Shown: positions 20,565 to 29,652 of the stretch, piece after piece
Position numbering within the stretch: position 1 is the first letter of the stretch
Layout of the letters: the number at the start of each line of letters is the position of its first letter
Source: Streptomyces caniscabiei
GTDB taxonomy: Bacteria; Actinomycetota; Actinomycetes; Streptomycetales; Streptomycetaceae
Assembly (NCBI RefSeq): GCF_014930365.1
Contig: NZ_JABXWI010000002.1
Location: forward strand, 582,108 to 646,107
Direction of reading: 5' to 3'
Length of the DNA: 64,000 nucleotides
Translations under genes and position numbers: made by a program
Notes under the pieces: model-generated
What the model was told of the DNA's origin: nothing
The model's input: the letters and a program-made list of their open reading frames with translations, nothing else
Database searches by the model: none

Positions 20565-20666
20565 ATGATCACTGTGACCACGGAAGCGCTCCGGGCGACC
20601 GTCGACGGCCGCCCCGGCACCGCGGTGAGCAAGGCCTTGAACAGCGAGGGAGTTGATGCGGAATGA
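20565..20666 (+). pseudogene. tal: Transaldolase remnant: 33-codon in-frame internal deletion of tal
   Basis: Where Streptomyces operons carry tal (about 370 codons) between tkt and zwf, only a 33-codon frame remains. It keeps a good ribosome-binding site (GGAAGGAAG), an N-terminus MITVTTEAL that resembles that of Streptomyces transaldolases, a C-terminal-looking end (ALNSEGVDAE), and an ATGA overlap with zwf. This is what a large in-frame deletion would leave. No catalytic Lys or Schiff-base region remains, so it cannot be a transaldolase. It may persist because its translation couples ribosomes into zwf. The identification rests on my memory of tal termini and on position. Confidence 0.6.
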
Positions 20667-22192
20667 CCGCCGAGTGGCTCAACCCGCTCCGGGACGCGGG
20701 CGATCGCCGGCTCCCGAAGATCGCGGGCCCGTCCGGGCTCGTCATCTTCGGGGTGACCGGTGACCTGTCCCGCAAGAAGCTGATGCCGGCCGTGTACGAC
20801 CTGGCCAACCGGGGTCTGCTGCCGCCGGGCTTCTCGCTGGTGGGGTTCGCCCGCCGGGACTGGGAGGACGAGGACTTCGCGCAGATCGTGCACGACGCGG
20901 TCCGCGAGCACGCCCGCACCGAGTTCCGCGAGGAGGTCTGGCAGCAGCTCGCCGAGGGGATGCGCTTCATCCCGGGCGACTTCGGTGACGACGAGGCGTT
21001 CAAGCGGCTCCGCGAGGCCGTCGAGGAGCTGGACGTCTCCCGGGGCACCGGCGGCAACTTCGCGTTCTACCTCTCCGTGCCGCCGAGCATGTTCCCGAAG
21101 GTCGTCAAGCAGCTCAAGAAGCACGGTCTGGCCAGTCCGCCCGAGGGCTCCTGGCGGCGCGCGGTCATCGAGAAGCCGTTCGGCCACGACCTGGCGAGCG
21201 CCCGCGAGCTGAACGCGGTCCTGCACGAGGTGTTCGACCCCGAGCAGGTCTTCCGCATCGACCACTACCTCGGCAAGGAGACCGTCCAGAACATCCTGGC
21301 GCTCCGCTTCGCCAACCAGATGTACGAGCCCATCTGGAACCGGAGTTACGTCGACCACGTACAGATCACCATGGCCGAGGACATCGGCATCGGCGGCCGG
21401 GCGGGCTACTACGACGGCATCGGCTCGGCCCGGGACGTCATCCAGAACCACCTGCTCCAGCTGCTGGCCCTGACCGCCATGGAGGAACCGGCGGCCTTCG
21501 ACGCCGAGTCGCTGCTGACCGAGAAGCTGAAGGCGCTGAAGGCGGTGCGGCTGCCGGAGGACCTGGGCCGGCACACCGTGCGCGGCCAGTACGCGGGCGG
21601 CTGGCAGGGCGGTGAGCAGGTGCTCGGCTATCTGGAGGAGGAGGGCATCGACCGGTCCTCCACCACGGACACCTACGCGGCGGTCAAGTTGGGCATCGAC
21701 AACCGCCGTTGGGCGGGCGTCCCGTTCTATCTGCGCACCGGCAAGCGGCTCGGCCGCCGGGTCACCGAGATCGCGGTCGTCTTCCAGCGCGCCCCGCACT
21801 CCCCGTTCGACTCCACGGCCACCGAGGAGCTGGGGCAGAACGCGATCGTCGTCCGGGTGCAGCCGGACGAGGGGATGACCGTGCGCTTCGGTTCGAAGGT
21901 GCCGGGTACCTCGATGGAGATCCGGGACGTCACGATGGACTTCGCGTACGGCGAGTCGTTCACGGAGTCCAGCCCGGAGGCGTACGAACGGCTGATCCTT
22001 GATGTGCTGCTCGGCGACGCCAACCTCTTCCCCCGCCACCAGGAGGTGGAGGAGTCCTGGAAGATCCTCGATCCGATCGAGGAGTACTGGGCGGGGAACG
22101 GCAGGCCCGCGCAGTACGCCTCGGGTGGTTGGGGGCCCGCGGAAGCGGACGAGATGCTCGCACAAGACGGACGGAGCTGGCGCAGGCCATGA
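20663..22192 (+). CDS. zwf: Glucose-6-phosphate 1-dehydrogenase
   Basis: Oxidises glucose-6-phosphate to 6-phosphogluconolactone, making NADPH. The 509-aa protein has the coenzyme motif VIFGVTGDLSRKKLMP, the active-site motif FRIDHYLGKETVQN, an EKPFGHDLASA segment, and the C-terminal WAGVPFYLRTGKRL. Its ATG overlaps the stop of the tal remnant by four bases, and its own stop overlaps the opcA start the same way (ATGA), so the genes are co-translated. Confidence 0.96.
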   Translation: MTAEWLNPLRDAGDRRLPKIAGPSGLVIFGVTGDLSRKKLMPAVYDLANRGLLPPGFSLVGFARRDWEDEDFAQIVHDAVREHARTEFREEVWQQLAEGMRFIPGDFGDDEAFKRLREAVEELDVSRGTGGNFAFYLSVPPSMFPKVVKQLKKHGLASPPEGSWRRAVIEKPFGHDLASARELNAVLHEVFDPEQVFRIDHYLGKETVQNILALRFANQMYEPIWNRSYVDHVQITMAEDIGIGGRAGYYDGIGSARDVIQNHLLQLLALTAMEEPAAFDAESLLTEKLKALKAVRLPEDLGRHTVRGQYAGGWQGGEQVLGYLEEEGIDRSSTTDTYAAVKLGIDNRRWAGVPFYLRTGKRLGRRVTEIAVVFQRAPHSPFDSTATEELGQNAIVVRVQPDEGMTVRFGSKVPGTSMEIRDVTMDFAYGESFTESSPEAYERLILDVLLGDANLFPRHQEVEESWKILDPIEEYWAGNGRPAQYASGGWGPAEADEMLAQDGRSWRRP

Positions 22193-23124
22193 AGATCGAC
22201 CTGACTGACACCACGGCAAGCAAGATCAACAAGGCGTTGGTGCAGGGCCGCCGGGCCATCGGCACGCCCGCCGTGGGCATGGTCCTCACGATGGTGATCG
22301 TGACGGACGAGGAGAACGCCTACGACTCGATCAAGGCGGCCGAGGAGGCCTCGCACGAGCACCCCTCGCGCACCCTGGTCGTCATCAAGCGGCACGCCCG
22401 CACCCCGAAGGACCGCACGAAGTCGCACCTGGACGCCGAGGTGCGGGTCGGCGCCGACGCGGGCACCGGCGAGACGGTCGTGCTGCGGACGTACGGCGAG
22501 GTGTCCGACCACGCCGACTCCGTGGTGCTGCCGCTGCTGCTGCCGGACGCGCCGGTGGTGGTGTGGTGGCCGGTGAACGCGCCGGAGAACCCGGCCAAGG
22601 ACCCGCTGGGCGCGCTCGCCCAGCGCCGGATCACCGACATGTACGCCGTGGAGTCGCCGCTCGCCGCGCTGGAGCAGCGCCGCGCCTCCTACACCCCCGG
22701 CGACACCGATCTCGCCTGGACCCGGCTGACGCCGTGGCGTTCCATGCTGGCGGCCGCCCTCGACCAGGCCAAGGAGAGGATCACCTCGGCCGCCGTCGAG
22801 AGCGAGGCCGACAACCCCAGCGCCGAACTGCTGGCCCGCTGGCTGGAGGCCCGGCTCGGCGTGTCCGTCGAGCGGGTCCTGACCGCCGGGCCGGTGGTGA
22901 CGGGCGTGCGCCTCGGCACCGCCAGGGGCGAGGTCGTCATCGACCGCCCCGAGGGTCCGCTCGCCACGCTCACCCTGCCCGGGCAGCCCTCCCGCACCCT
23001 CGCCCTGAAGGTGCGCGCCACGTCCGAGCTGATCGCCGAGGAGCTGCGCCGCCTCGACGCCGACGAGATGTACGCCGTCGCCCTGCGCGGCGGGGGCGAC
23101 GGGCAGCCCGCCGCCGACGACTGA
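22189..23124 (+). CDS. opcA: OpcA, glucose-6-phosphate dehydrogenase assembly protein
   Basis: A 311-aa OpcA-family protein needed for assembly or allosteric activation of Zwf in cyanobacteria and actinobacteria. It begins MKIDLTDTTASKINKAL and has the family segments SRTLVVIKRHA, LRTYGEVSDHADSVVLPLLLPDAPVVVWWP (in part PLLLPDAPVVVWWP) and VSVERVLTAGPVVTGVRL. The ATG overlaps the zwf stop by four bases, as usual for the pair. Cytoplasmic, no membrane segment. Confidence 0.94.
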   Translation: MKIDLTDTTASKINKALVQGRRAIGTPAVGMVLTMVIVTDEENAYDSIKAAEEASHEHPSRTLVVIKRHARTPKDRTKSHLDAEVRVGADAGTGETVVLRTYGEVSDHADSVVLPLLLPDAPVVVWWPVNAPENPAKDPLGALAQRRITDMYAVESPLAALEQRRASYTPGDTDLAWTRLTPWRSMLAAALDQAKERITSAAVESEADNPSAELLARWLEARLGVSVERVLTAGPVVTGVRLGTARGEVVIDRPEGPLATLTLPGQPSRTLALKVRATSELIAEELRRLDADEMYAVALRGGGDGQPAADD

Positions 23125-23165
23125 CACGCCTTCGCTCGACTCCCTCATGGAACAGGTGAACTGAC

Positions 23166-24053
23166 ATGGCAACGATGCAGCTGGGTCTCATCGGCCTCGG
23201 CAAGATGGGCGGCAACATGCGCGAGCGCATCCGCCGCGCCGGCCACACCGTCATCGGCTACGACCGCGACCCCGAGGTCTCCGACGTGGGCAGCCTGGCC
23301 GAACTGGTCGAGCGCCTCGACGGGCCGCGGGTGGTGTGGGTGATGGTCCCGGCGGGCGGCGCCACCCAGTCCGTCGTCGACGAGCTGGCGGAGCTGCTGT
23401 CGCCGGGCGACACCGTCGTCGACGGCGGCAACTCCCGTTGGACGGACGACGAGAAGCACGCCGCCGAGCTGGGCGCCAAGGGCATCGGCTTCGTCGACGC
23501 GGGTGTCTCCGGGGGCGTGTGGGGTCTGCAGAACGGTTACGCCCTGATGGTCGGCGGCGACGAGGAGCACGTCGAACGGCTCCAGCCGATCTTCGAGGCG
23601 CTCAAGCCGGAGGGACCGTACGGCTATGTCCACGCCGGCAAGGTCGGCGCCGGGCACTTCTCCAAGATGGTCCACAACGGTATCGAGTACGCCATGATGC
23701 AGGCGTACGCCGAGGGTTGGGAGCTGCTGGAGAAGGTCGACTCGGTGACGAGCGTGCGGGAGGTGTTCCGCTCCTGGCAGGAGGGGACCGTGATCCGCTC
23801 GTGGCTGCTGGACCTCGCCGTCAACGCGCTCGACGAGGACGAGCACCTGCAGAAGCTGCGCGGCTACGCCGAGGACTCCGGTGAGGGGCGGTGGACCGTC
23901 GAGGCGGCCATCGACCACGCGGTGCCGCTGCCGGCGATCACCGCGTCGCTGTTCACCCGGTTCGCCTCGCGCCAGGACGACTCCCCCCAGATGAAGATGA
24001 TCGCCGCGCTGCGCAACCAGTTCGGCGGGCACGCGGTCGAGGCGAAGCCGTAG
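23166..24053 (+). CDS. gnd: 6-phosphogluconate dehydrogenase, decarboxylating (short GndA-type)
   Basis: Converts 6-phosphogluconate to ribulose-5-phosphate with CO2 release. The 295-aa length fits the short, NAD-preferring class rather than the 470-aa enzyme. Motifs: Rossmann GLIGLGKMGGNM, VVDGGNSRWTDDEKH, the substrate-binding VDAGVSGGVWGLQNGYALMVGG (in part), catalytic Lys and Asn in GHFSKMVHNGIEYAMMQAYAEG. It follows opcA by 41 bp. In S. coelicolor, as I recall it, a pgi gene lies between opcA and gnd; none is present here. Confidence 0.94.
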   Translation: MATMQLGLIGLGKMGGNMRERIRRAGHTVIGYDRDPEVSDVGSLAELVERLDGPRVVWVMVPAGGATQSVVDELAELLSPGDTVVDGGNSRWTDDEKHAAELGAKGIGFVDAGVSGGVWGLQNGYALMVGGDEEHVERLQPIFEALKPEGPYGYVHAGKVGAGHFSKMVHNGIEYAMMQAYAEGWELLEKVDSVTSVREVFRSWQEGTVIRSWLLDLAVNALDEDEHLQKLRGYAEDSGEGRWTVEAAIDHAVPLPAITASLFTRFASRQDDSPQMKMIAALRNQFGGHAVEAKP

Positions 24054-24056
24054 CAG

Positions 24057-24091
24057 GAGCGGGCGCGCCCCTTCGGGGGCGCGGCCCGCTC
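24057..24091. terminator. Bidirectional terminator after gnd
   Basis: GAGCGGG-C-GCGCCCC and its complement enclose a TTCG loop (24057-24091), with a small bulge. It lies between the gnd stop and the end of the convergent phosphotransferase gene, overlapping the latter's stop codon. Confidence 0.75.
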
Positions 24092-24920
24092 AAGCCAGCA
24101 GGGCGGTGGTGAAGGCCTCCTCGTGGGTCCTCAGCCAGGTCCGGACGCGGTCCCAGCGGGCCCAGCCGCCGCGATCCGCGAGGACCCGGCGGTAGACGGG
24201 GTCACCGCCGGCCACGCGTACGGCCACGAAGGCCCGGCAGGCCTCCGTGGCCTGCTGGACGACGCCGGGCAGGAGGGCGCGGTCGGCCGAGGACAGGCCG
24301 TAGCCGTCGGCGAGGACGCGCAGGCGCCGGGGCGCGTCCAGGGGGCCGCCCGGGTAGAGGGCGGCCGCCGATTCGGGGTCGAGCAGGGGCACCCAGTAGC
24401 GGGCCGCCATGGCCACGTCCCAGACAGGTCGGCCCGGTGCGGCCAGGTCGAAGTCGATCAGGGCGGTGGCACGGCCGTCGCGGAAGACGACGTTGTCGGG
24501 GCAGACGTCGTTGTGGCAGAGGATCGGCCCGCCCTCGGGGTCGGACAGCTCCCGGGGCCACGCGGCACACGTGTCGACCGGGATGTCCGCGCTCGCCGCG
24601 TGCAGACCGCGCAGGAGCCGCCCCACCGACGTCAGGGCCGGCTCCGTCAGTGCCCAGGCCGGGAACGGCGGCAGCGCCACGTCGCCCGGGACGAAGGTCA
24701 GCTGCTCGCGGCCGTCCGGTGTGCGGCCGACGGGCAGCGGCGCCCCCGTGAAGCCGCGTCGGCGCAGTGCGCGCAGATGCGCGTGGAGGGCGGGCGCGGT
24801 GGGCGGCGCCGGGCGGTCGACGAGGGAGCCCCGCCGGACGACCGCGCCCGCGTTCACCGTGCCGCCGGGAAGCACGTCGCCGTCGTCCCGTGCATCCGGC
24901 TTCGCCCCGTCGTTCGTCAT
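24090..24920 (-). CDS. Aminoglycoside phosphotransferase/choline-kinase-fold protein
   Basis: A 276-aa APH-type small-molecule kinase. Visible are the Brenner motif ILCHNDVCPDNVVFRDG (catalytic Asp, metal-binding Asn) and the DFG-equivalent ALIDFDLAAPG. ATG at 24920 is the start of homologous sequence; the very long open frame upstream is antisense to the peroxidase gene and not coding. The ribosome-binding site is weak. Resistance is not implied: many Streptomyces APH-fold proteins have unknown substrates. Confidence 0.85.
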   Translation of the reverse strand: MTNDGAKPDARDDGDVLPGGTVNAGAVVRRGSLVDRPAPPTAPALHAHLRALRRRGFTGAPLPVGRTPDGREQLTFVPGDVALPPFPAWALTEPALTSVGRLLRGLHAASADIPVDTCAAWPRELSDPEGGPILCHNDVCPDNVVFRDGRATALIDFDLAAPGRPVWDVAMAARYWVPLLDPESAAALYPGGPLDAPRRLRVLADGYGLSSADRALLPGVVQQATEACRAFVAVRVAGGDPVYRRVLADRGGWARWDRVRTWLRTHEEAFTTALLA

Positions 24921-25115
24921 GGGGATCACGCTAGCCGCCGCTGCGGGGGCTTCCTCGGGTCGTTCGCTCCCCTTCGCCGGGCGGAATGCGATGTTCACCC
25001 GCATTATTGTCAGATGTGTACATGGCGTGAACTGTCGCTGTGGCCGGAACCCCGCCGCCGGTAGCGTGCGGCCTCTGTCCGTATGCACTGCGCTCGCATT
25101 GCCTACGTCTTCCCA

Positions 25116-25155
25116 CGCATCCATACGCCTCCGTACGCATCCGTACGCGTCCGCA
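25116..25155 (+). repeat. Four tandem 10-bp repeats (CGCATCCGTA-type) before the heme-enzyme gene
   Basis: Units CGCATCCATA, CGCCTCCGTA, CGCATCCGTA and CGCGTCCGCA lie end to end just before the AAGGAG ribosome-binding site. One unit is close to one helical turn, so a protein could bind repeatedly on one face. They lie in the leader of the gene at 25170. Confidence 0.7.
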
Positions 25156-25169
25156 CGAAGGAGACGCCG

Positions 25170-28052
25170 ATGGCCGAGACCGGGCAGCACGATCAGCGGT
25201 ACGAGCGCTACGACGGGGGCAGCCCCGAGGCCGAACGGCTCGTGTTCGAGCGGTTGGCCCGGGAGTTGATGCAGGTCCAGGTCAAGAACCGGCGGGCCGG
25301 GGGCGGAGACGTCTCGCGGGCGTTCCACGCGAAGGCACCGCTGGGGGTGGAGAACGCGCGGCTGCGCTTCCACGACGATCTGCCGGTGGCGTTGCGGACC
25401 GGTTTCGCGCAACCCGGTGCCGACTATCCGGCCGTCGTCCGACTCTCCAACGCGAGCGGGATCCGGCAGGGCGACGGTTCGCCGGACCTGCGGGGCGCGG
25501 CGGTGCGGGTGCGGGTGGCGGAGGGCGTGAGCCATGACCTGCTGGCGACCAGTTTCCCGGTGTCGCACGCGAGCGACGCCCGGGAGTTCGTGGCGTTCGC
25601 CAAGGCCATGGCGGGGGCCCGTACTCCGCTGCGAAAGGCCCTCGGGCTGTTCGTGAAGCTTCCGCTGGCCGTGGGGCTCGGGACGGCCGCGCGGATGCGG
25701 CGCAATGTGACGGCGGCGACCCGTAGGACGGTCGACTCCCTCGCCACGGAGACGTATTGGAGCCGGGGCGCCATTCTGTGGGGCGAGGCAGGGCCGGTGC
25801 GGTATCTGTTGCGGCCCGCGCCCGGCACACCGGCGGCGGCCGCGCCCGATCGCCGGGACCCTGACTTCCTGCACCGGGAGCTGGCGCGGCGGCTCGGGCA
25901 GGCGGACGTGGCGTTCGACCTGTGCGTGCAGCGGTTCGTGGACGAGCGGCGCACCCCGATCGAGGACGCGGCGGTGGAGTGGAAGGACGCGGTGGCGCCG
26001 GCGGTGCCGATCGCCCGGCTCACGATCCCCGCGCAGGAGCTGGACGGAGCCGAGGCACGGGCGGCGGCGCGGCGGATCGAGGACCTGACCTTCAATCCCT
26101 GGTACACGACCGATGATTTCCGGCCATTGGGCCATATCAACCGGGCCCGGAAGGCCGCGTACCGGGCCAGTGGCGCACACCGTCTCGGGCAGCGCTTCGT
26201 CACCGAGGAACCCCTGCGCAACAAGCTGCTCGGCCGTGTCGTGGGCCCCGCCCTGGGCCTGCTGAACCGTGCCGTGCCGTGGCACCGCCTGCCGTTGTCC
26301 CTGAGCCTGCTGAACCTGGTGTTCCTGAGGAAGGTGCTGCGCCGGCGGAACCTGATCGACTCCGAGGTGCGCGAGGCTCCGCCGGCGGCGCAGCCCGTGC
26401 CGGAGCCGGTCCCGGAGAGGCTGCGCACGGAGCGGTCGTACGACGGGACGTACAACGACCTGTCGGAGCCGGCGATGGGCGCGGTGGGGGCCGCCTTCGG
26501 GCGGAATCTGACGCCGGACTACCGGCCGGACACCTTCGACACACCGAACCCGGTGACGGTCAGCAGGCAACTGCTGTACCGGGAGAGCTTCGTGCCGGCG
26601 ACCTCGCTCAATGTGCTGGCGGCGGCGTGGATCCAGTTCCAGGTGCACGACTGGGTGAACCACCGGCGGTACAAGACGGGTGACCGCAGTGTGGAGGTAC
26701 CGCTGCCGCCCGGCTTCGACGGGAACTGGCAGAACGTGCCGGGCGGGCCGACCGAGCGGGTGATGCGGTTCGCCGAGAACGAGGGCCTGGAGGTGCCCGG
26801 CCGCCCGCCGACCCTGTTCGCCAACTCCGCCTCGCACTGGTGGGACGGCTCCGAGGTGTACGGCGAGAACGAGCGGACCGCGCGGTTCCTGCGCGAGCCG
26901 GACGGGGGCGCGAAACTCCGTCTGGAGGACGGCCATCTGCCGGGCGGGACGAACGGCATCCCGCTCACCGGCTTCAACGAGAGCTGGTGGATGGGGCTCA
27001 GCGCGATGCACACCCTGTTCGCGCGGGAGCACAACGCGGTCTGCGACGCGCTGCGGGCCGAGTACCCCTCGATGAGCGAGGAGAAGGTCTACCAGACGGC
27101 GCGGCTCGTCGTCTCCGCGCTGATCGCGAAGATCCACACCGTGGAGTGGACGCCGGCGATCCTGGCCACCGAGGCGATCGACATCGCGCTGCGCACCAAC
27201 TGGTCGGGCCCGCCGAGGAACTGGCTCAACCAGCTGGGCCTGTGGCTGTTCGAGTCGCATTCGCTCACGGGCATCCCGAAGACGCTGCCGGACCACCACG
27301 CGGCGCCGTACTCGCTGACGGAGGACTTCACCACCGTCTACCGCATGCATCCGCTGATCCCGGACGACTTCGAGCTGCGGGAGCACCAGTTCGGGCGGCG
27401 GCTGGAGACGGTGGGCTTCCTCGACATCCAGGGCGGGGCGGCCGAGGCGCAGATCCGCAAGACGGGCCTCGCGAACGCGCTGTACTCGTTCGGCATCGCC
27501 CACCCCGGTGCGATCACCCTGCACAACTTCCCGCGCTCGCTCCAGCGTTTCGAGCGGGACGGGGAGATCATCGACCTGTCGGTCGTCGACCTGGTCCGCA
27601 CGCGCAGGCGGGGCGTGCCGCGCTACAACGACTTCCGGTCCGGGCTGCACCGGGGGCGGATCCGTTCCTTCGAGGAGCTGACCGAGAACCCCGAGACGCT
27701 GGCCCGGCTCAAGGACGTCTACCGGGACGTCGACGAGGTCGACACCGTGGTCGGGCTGTTCGCGGAGAACCCGCCGGAGGGCTTCGGCTTCAGCGACACC
27801 GCCTTCCGGATCTTCATCCTGATGGCCAGCCGGCGGCTGCAGAGCGACCGGTTCCTGACGGTCGACTACCGGCCGGAGGTCTACACACCGCTCGGCATCG
27901 ACTGGGTCGAGAAGAGCGGCATGAACACGGTGCTCCAGCGCCACTGCCCGGAGCTGGCACCTCTCCTGCCCCGCGACGCGAGCGCCTTCGCGCCGTGGCG
28001 GACGGTGCCCACGACCGGCAACTCCGGTACGTACGACGGCGGTTCACCATGA
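25170..28052 (+). CDS. Fusion of catalase-related (allene-oxide-synthase-like) domain and animal-type heme peroxidase/alpha-dioxygenase
   Basis: A 960-aa predicted dual-heme enzyme. Residues about 25-345 are catalase-related: distal His53 in RAFHAKAPLG, the Asn-containing VVRLSNASG, and a proximal block with Arg327, Tyr331 and HRLG spaced exactly as in catalases (RxxxY then HRLG). From about 430 comes an animal-heme-peroxidase domain: Gln489 and distal His493 in IQFQVHDWVNH, and Tyr724-x-x-His727 in VYRMHPLIPDDF, matching the radical Tyr and proximal heme His of cyclooxygenases and plant alpha-dioxygenases. It would oxygenate a fatty acid and rearrange the hydroperoxide. ATG at 25170 follows AAGGAG. 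No signal peptide. Confidence 0.88.
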   Translation: MAETGQHDQRYERYDGGSPEAERLVFERLARELMQVQVKNRRAGGGDVSRAFHAKAPLGVENARLRFHDDLPVALRTGFAQPGADYPAVVRLSNASGIRQGDGSPDLRGAAVRVRVAEGVSHDLLATSFPVSHASDAREFVAFAKAMAGARTPLRKALGLFVKLPLAVGLGTAARMRRNVTAATRRTVDSLATETYWSRGAILWGEAGPVRYLLRPAPGTPAAAAPDRRDPDFLHRELARRLGQADVAFDLCVQRFVDERRTPIEDAAVEWKDAVAPAVPIARLTIPAQELDGAEARAAARRIEDLTFNPWYTTDDFRPLGHINRARKAAYRASGAHRLGQRFVTEEPLRNKLLGRVVGPALGLLNRAVPWHRLPLSLSLLNLVFLRKVLRRRNLIDSEVREAPPAAQPVPEPVPERLRTERSYDGTYNDLSEPAMGAVGAAFGRNLTPDYRPDTFDTPNPVTVSRQLLYRESFVPATSLNVLAAAWIQFQVHDWVNHRRYKTGDRSVEVPLPPGFDGNWQNVPGGPTERVMRFAENEGLEVPGRPPTLFANSASHWWDGSEVYGENERTARFLREPDGGAKLRLEDGHLPGGTNGIPLTGFNESWWMGLSAMHTLFAREHNAVCDALRAEYPSMSEEKVYQTARLVVSALIAKIHTVEWTPAILATEAIDIALRTNWSGPPRNWLNQLGLWLFESHSLTGIPKTLPDHHAAPYSLTEDFTTVYRMHPLIPDDFELREHQFGRRLETVGFLDIQGGAAEAQIRKTGLANALYSFGIAHPGAITLHNFPRSLQRFERDGEIIDLSVVDLVRTRRRGVPRYNDFRSGLHRGRIRSFEELTENPETLARLKDVYRDVDEVDTVVGLFAENPPEGFGFSDTAFRIFILMASRRLQSDRFLTVDYRPEVYTPLGIDWVEKSGMNTVLQRHCPELAPLLPRDASAFAPWRTVPTTGNSGTYDGGSP

Positions 28053-28120
28053 CGCCGTGACACGACGACCCGGGGTGTCACGCGACGGCCCGGGTCCGAA
28101 CCACAACGGGGGAAACACGC

Positions 28121-29593
28121 ATGACGTTCACCGACAACCACTCCGAGCTGCCCGGAAACCCGGAGCTGTCCGCGATACCCGGGGCGGGCGAACAGCTCGC
28201 CGTCCAGGAGCAGCCCGGCACACCCGCGGGCACCACCCACCCGGGCCTCGCCGACCTGTTCGACCGTCCGCTGCTGCGGACCGTGTGGCGCCGCCGCACC
28301 CACCGCGTGAGCCGGGGCGCCAAAGTGTCCGCCGGGACGATGACCTACACCTCCCGCAACGCGGCCCAGCCTCTGACGGAGCTGGAGGAGGCGGTGCTGA
28401 TCGCGATCACCGGCACCACCGGCCTCACCATGCCCGACCGACCCTTCGAGGACCCGACCAACGGCACCCCCATCATGTCCAAGCCCAACCTGACGATGGC
28501 GGGCCGCACCGCCGGCAGCCCGGACAACGCGCAGGGCACCCACTTCTTCCTCGTCAACGACTCGGGCACCTACTTCCTGCGCAGGCTCGAACCGGCACCG
28601 GACGAGCCGTTCGACGCCGAGACGCTGGTGGCGCGGGCGCGCGAGGCCAAGGTGAAGGTTCTGGACCACCGCCTCGACGTCGGACCGGACCAGCGGGACT
28701 TCCCGGCGTACCTGGACTCCAACCGCTTCCTGTCCAACCTGCCCGGAACGACGCTGCTGTTCCCGGTGGTCGACCTCTCCCACCAGTACGTGAACGCGCT
28801 GATGTATCTGCTCACCCAGCCGGACGGGGCCCGTCCGACCCTCGTGGACGACCGCAACTTCTACCGGGCCGCCGGGGTGCGCAAGTGGGTGCGGAACGGG
28901 TTCCTCAACGGGGACCTCAAGCTGCCGCTCGGTGCCCTCGGCCCCATGCGCACCCAGATCGAGGCGGATCTGCTGCTGCAGAACCTGATGCTCACGGCCG
29001 AGGCGATGGGCCTGGGCGCCTGGATCCACGCCACGATCAACCCGCAGATCGCCCTGGGCGACCCGAAGTTCTCCCGGGAGTACGGCCGGATGCTCGGCTT
29101 CGACTTCGTCACCCCGCGCTGGCGCCCGGCCGACATCTGGCGCTGGCACATCCCGCTGCCCAAGTACGCGAAGGTCCGCTCGCACCCGGTCCGGCTCCCC
29201 TCCCCCGACGGCGGCGCACCGCTGATCGCCGCCGCGTGCCCGCCCGTGGTCGGGAGCATGTCGGAGGCGGTGGAGAGAATCGTCCGGGACAAGTTCGGCC
29301 GCGGGGGCGTCTACACCGACCGGGACGTCTTCGCCCGGATCTACCGGGAGGACTACGGGCAGCGCTATCTCACCGAGGCCAGTGAGTACGAGGATCGGGT
29401 GGTCGAGTGCGCCCGGGACATCTGCGAGTACATCCTCCGCACGCACGGCCGCTTCCCGGCCCACACGGACGCGATCCATGTCCCGGGCGTGTGGCTCCAG
29501 GTCCACCACGTGGAGAACGAGTACTACGAACGGTTCTTCACGAACGGCCTCACCGACGCCCACCGCGCGCATGCGGGAGCCTGGGGGCATTAG
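28121..29593 (+). CDS. Nitroreductase-fold-like protein of unknown function
   Basis: A 490-aa protein I do not firmly recognise. Two stretches recall the nitroreductase superfamily: SRNAAQPLTELEEAVLIAITG near residue 83 and DLLLQNLMLTAEAMGLGAWIH near 290, the latter like the conserved helix of FMN-dependent nitroreductases. The rest is long for that family (usually about 200 aa). It starts 68 bp after the heme-enzyme gene, behind GGGGGAAAC, and is likely co-transcribed. It may reduce a product of the heme enzyme or supply electrons; that is inference. Confidence 0.6.
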   Translation: MTFTDNHSELPGNPELSAIPGAGEQLAVQEQPGTPAGTTHPGLADLFDRPLLRTVWRRRTHRVSRGAKVSAGTMTYTSRNAAQPLTELEEAVLIAITGTTGLTMPDRPFEDPTNGTPIMSKPNLTMAGRTAGSPDNAQGTHFFLVNDSGTYFLRRLEPAPDEPFDAETLVARAREAKVKVLDHRLDVGPDQRDFPAYLDSNRFLSNLPGTTLLFPVVDLSHQYVNALMYLLTQPDGARPTLVDDRNFYRAAGVRKWVRNGFLNGDLKLPLGALGPMRTQIEADLLLQNLMLTAEAMGLGAWIHATINPQIALGDPKFSREYGRMLGFDFVTPRWRPADIWRWHIPLPKYAKVRSHPVRLPSPDGGAPLIAAACPPVVGSMSEAVERIVRDKFGRGGVYTDRDVFARIYREDYGQRYLTEASEYEDRVVECARDICEYILRTHGRFPAHTDAIHVPGVWLQVHHVENEYYERFFTNGLTDAHRAHAGAWGH

Positions 29594-29652
29594 GCCTGGG
29601 GGGCACCAGGCATGGTTGACAGGTACAAGCATCGCGGGTGAGATTCCCGTTG

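Noticed and set aside
18422..22219. 1265-codon minus-strand open frame over tkt and zwf
   Set aside because: Antisense shadow of clear housekeeping genes; no domain is recognisable.
24993..25031. GTTCAC...GTGAAC inverted repeat before the heme fusion gene
   Set aside because: Six-base arms 27 bases apart are easily found by chance.
24090..27944. 1284-codon open frame on the minus strand
   Set aside because: Only its last 276 codons are the phosphotransferase. The rest is antisense to the heme fusion gene and open because of GC-rich codon bias.
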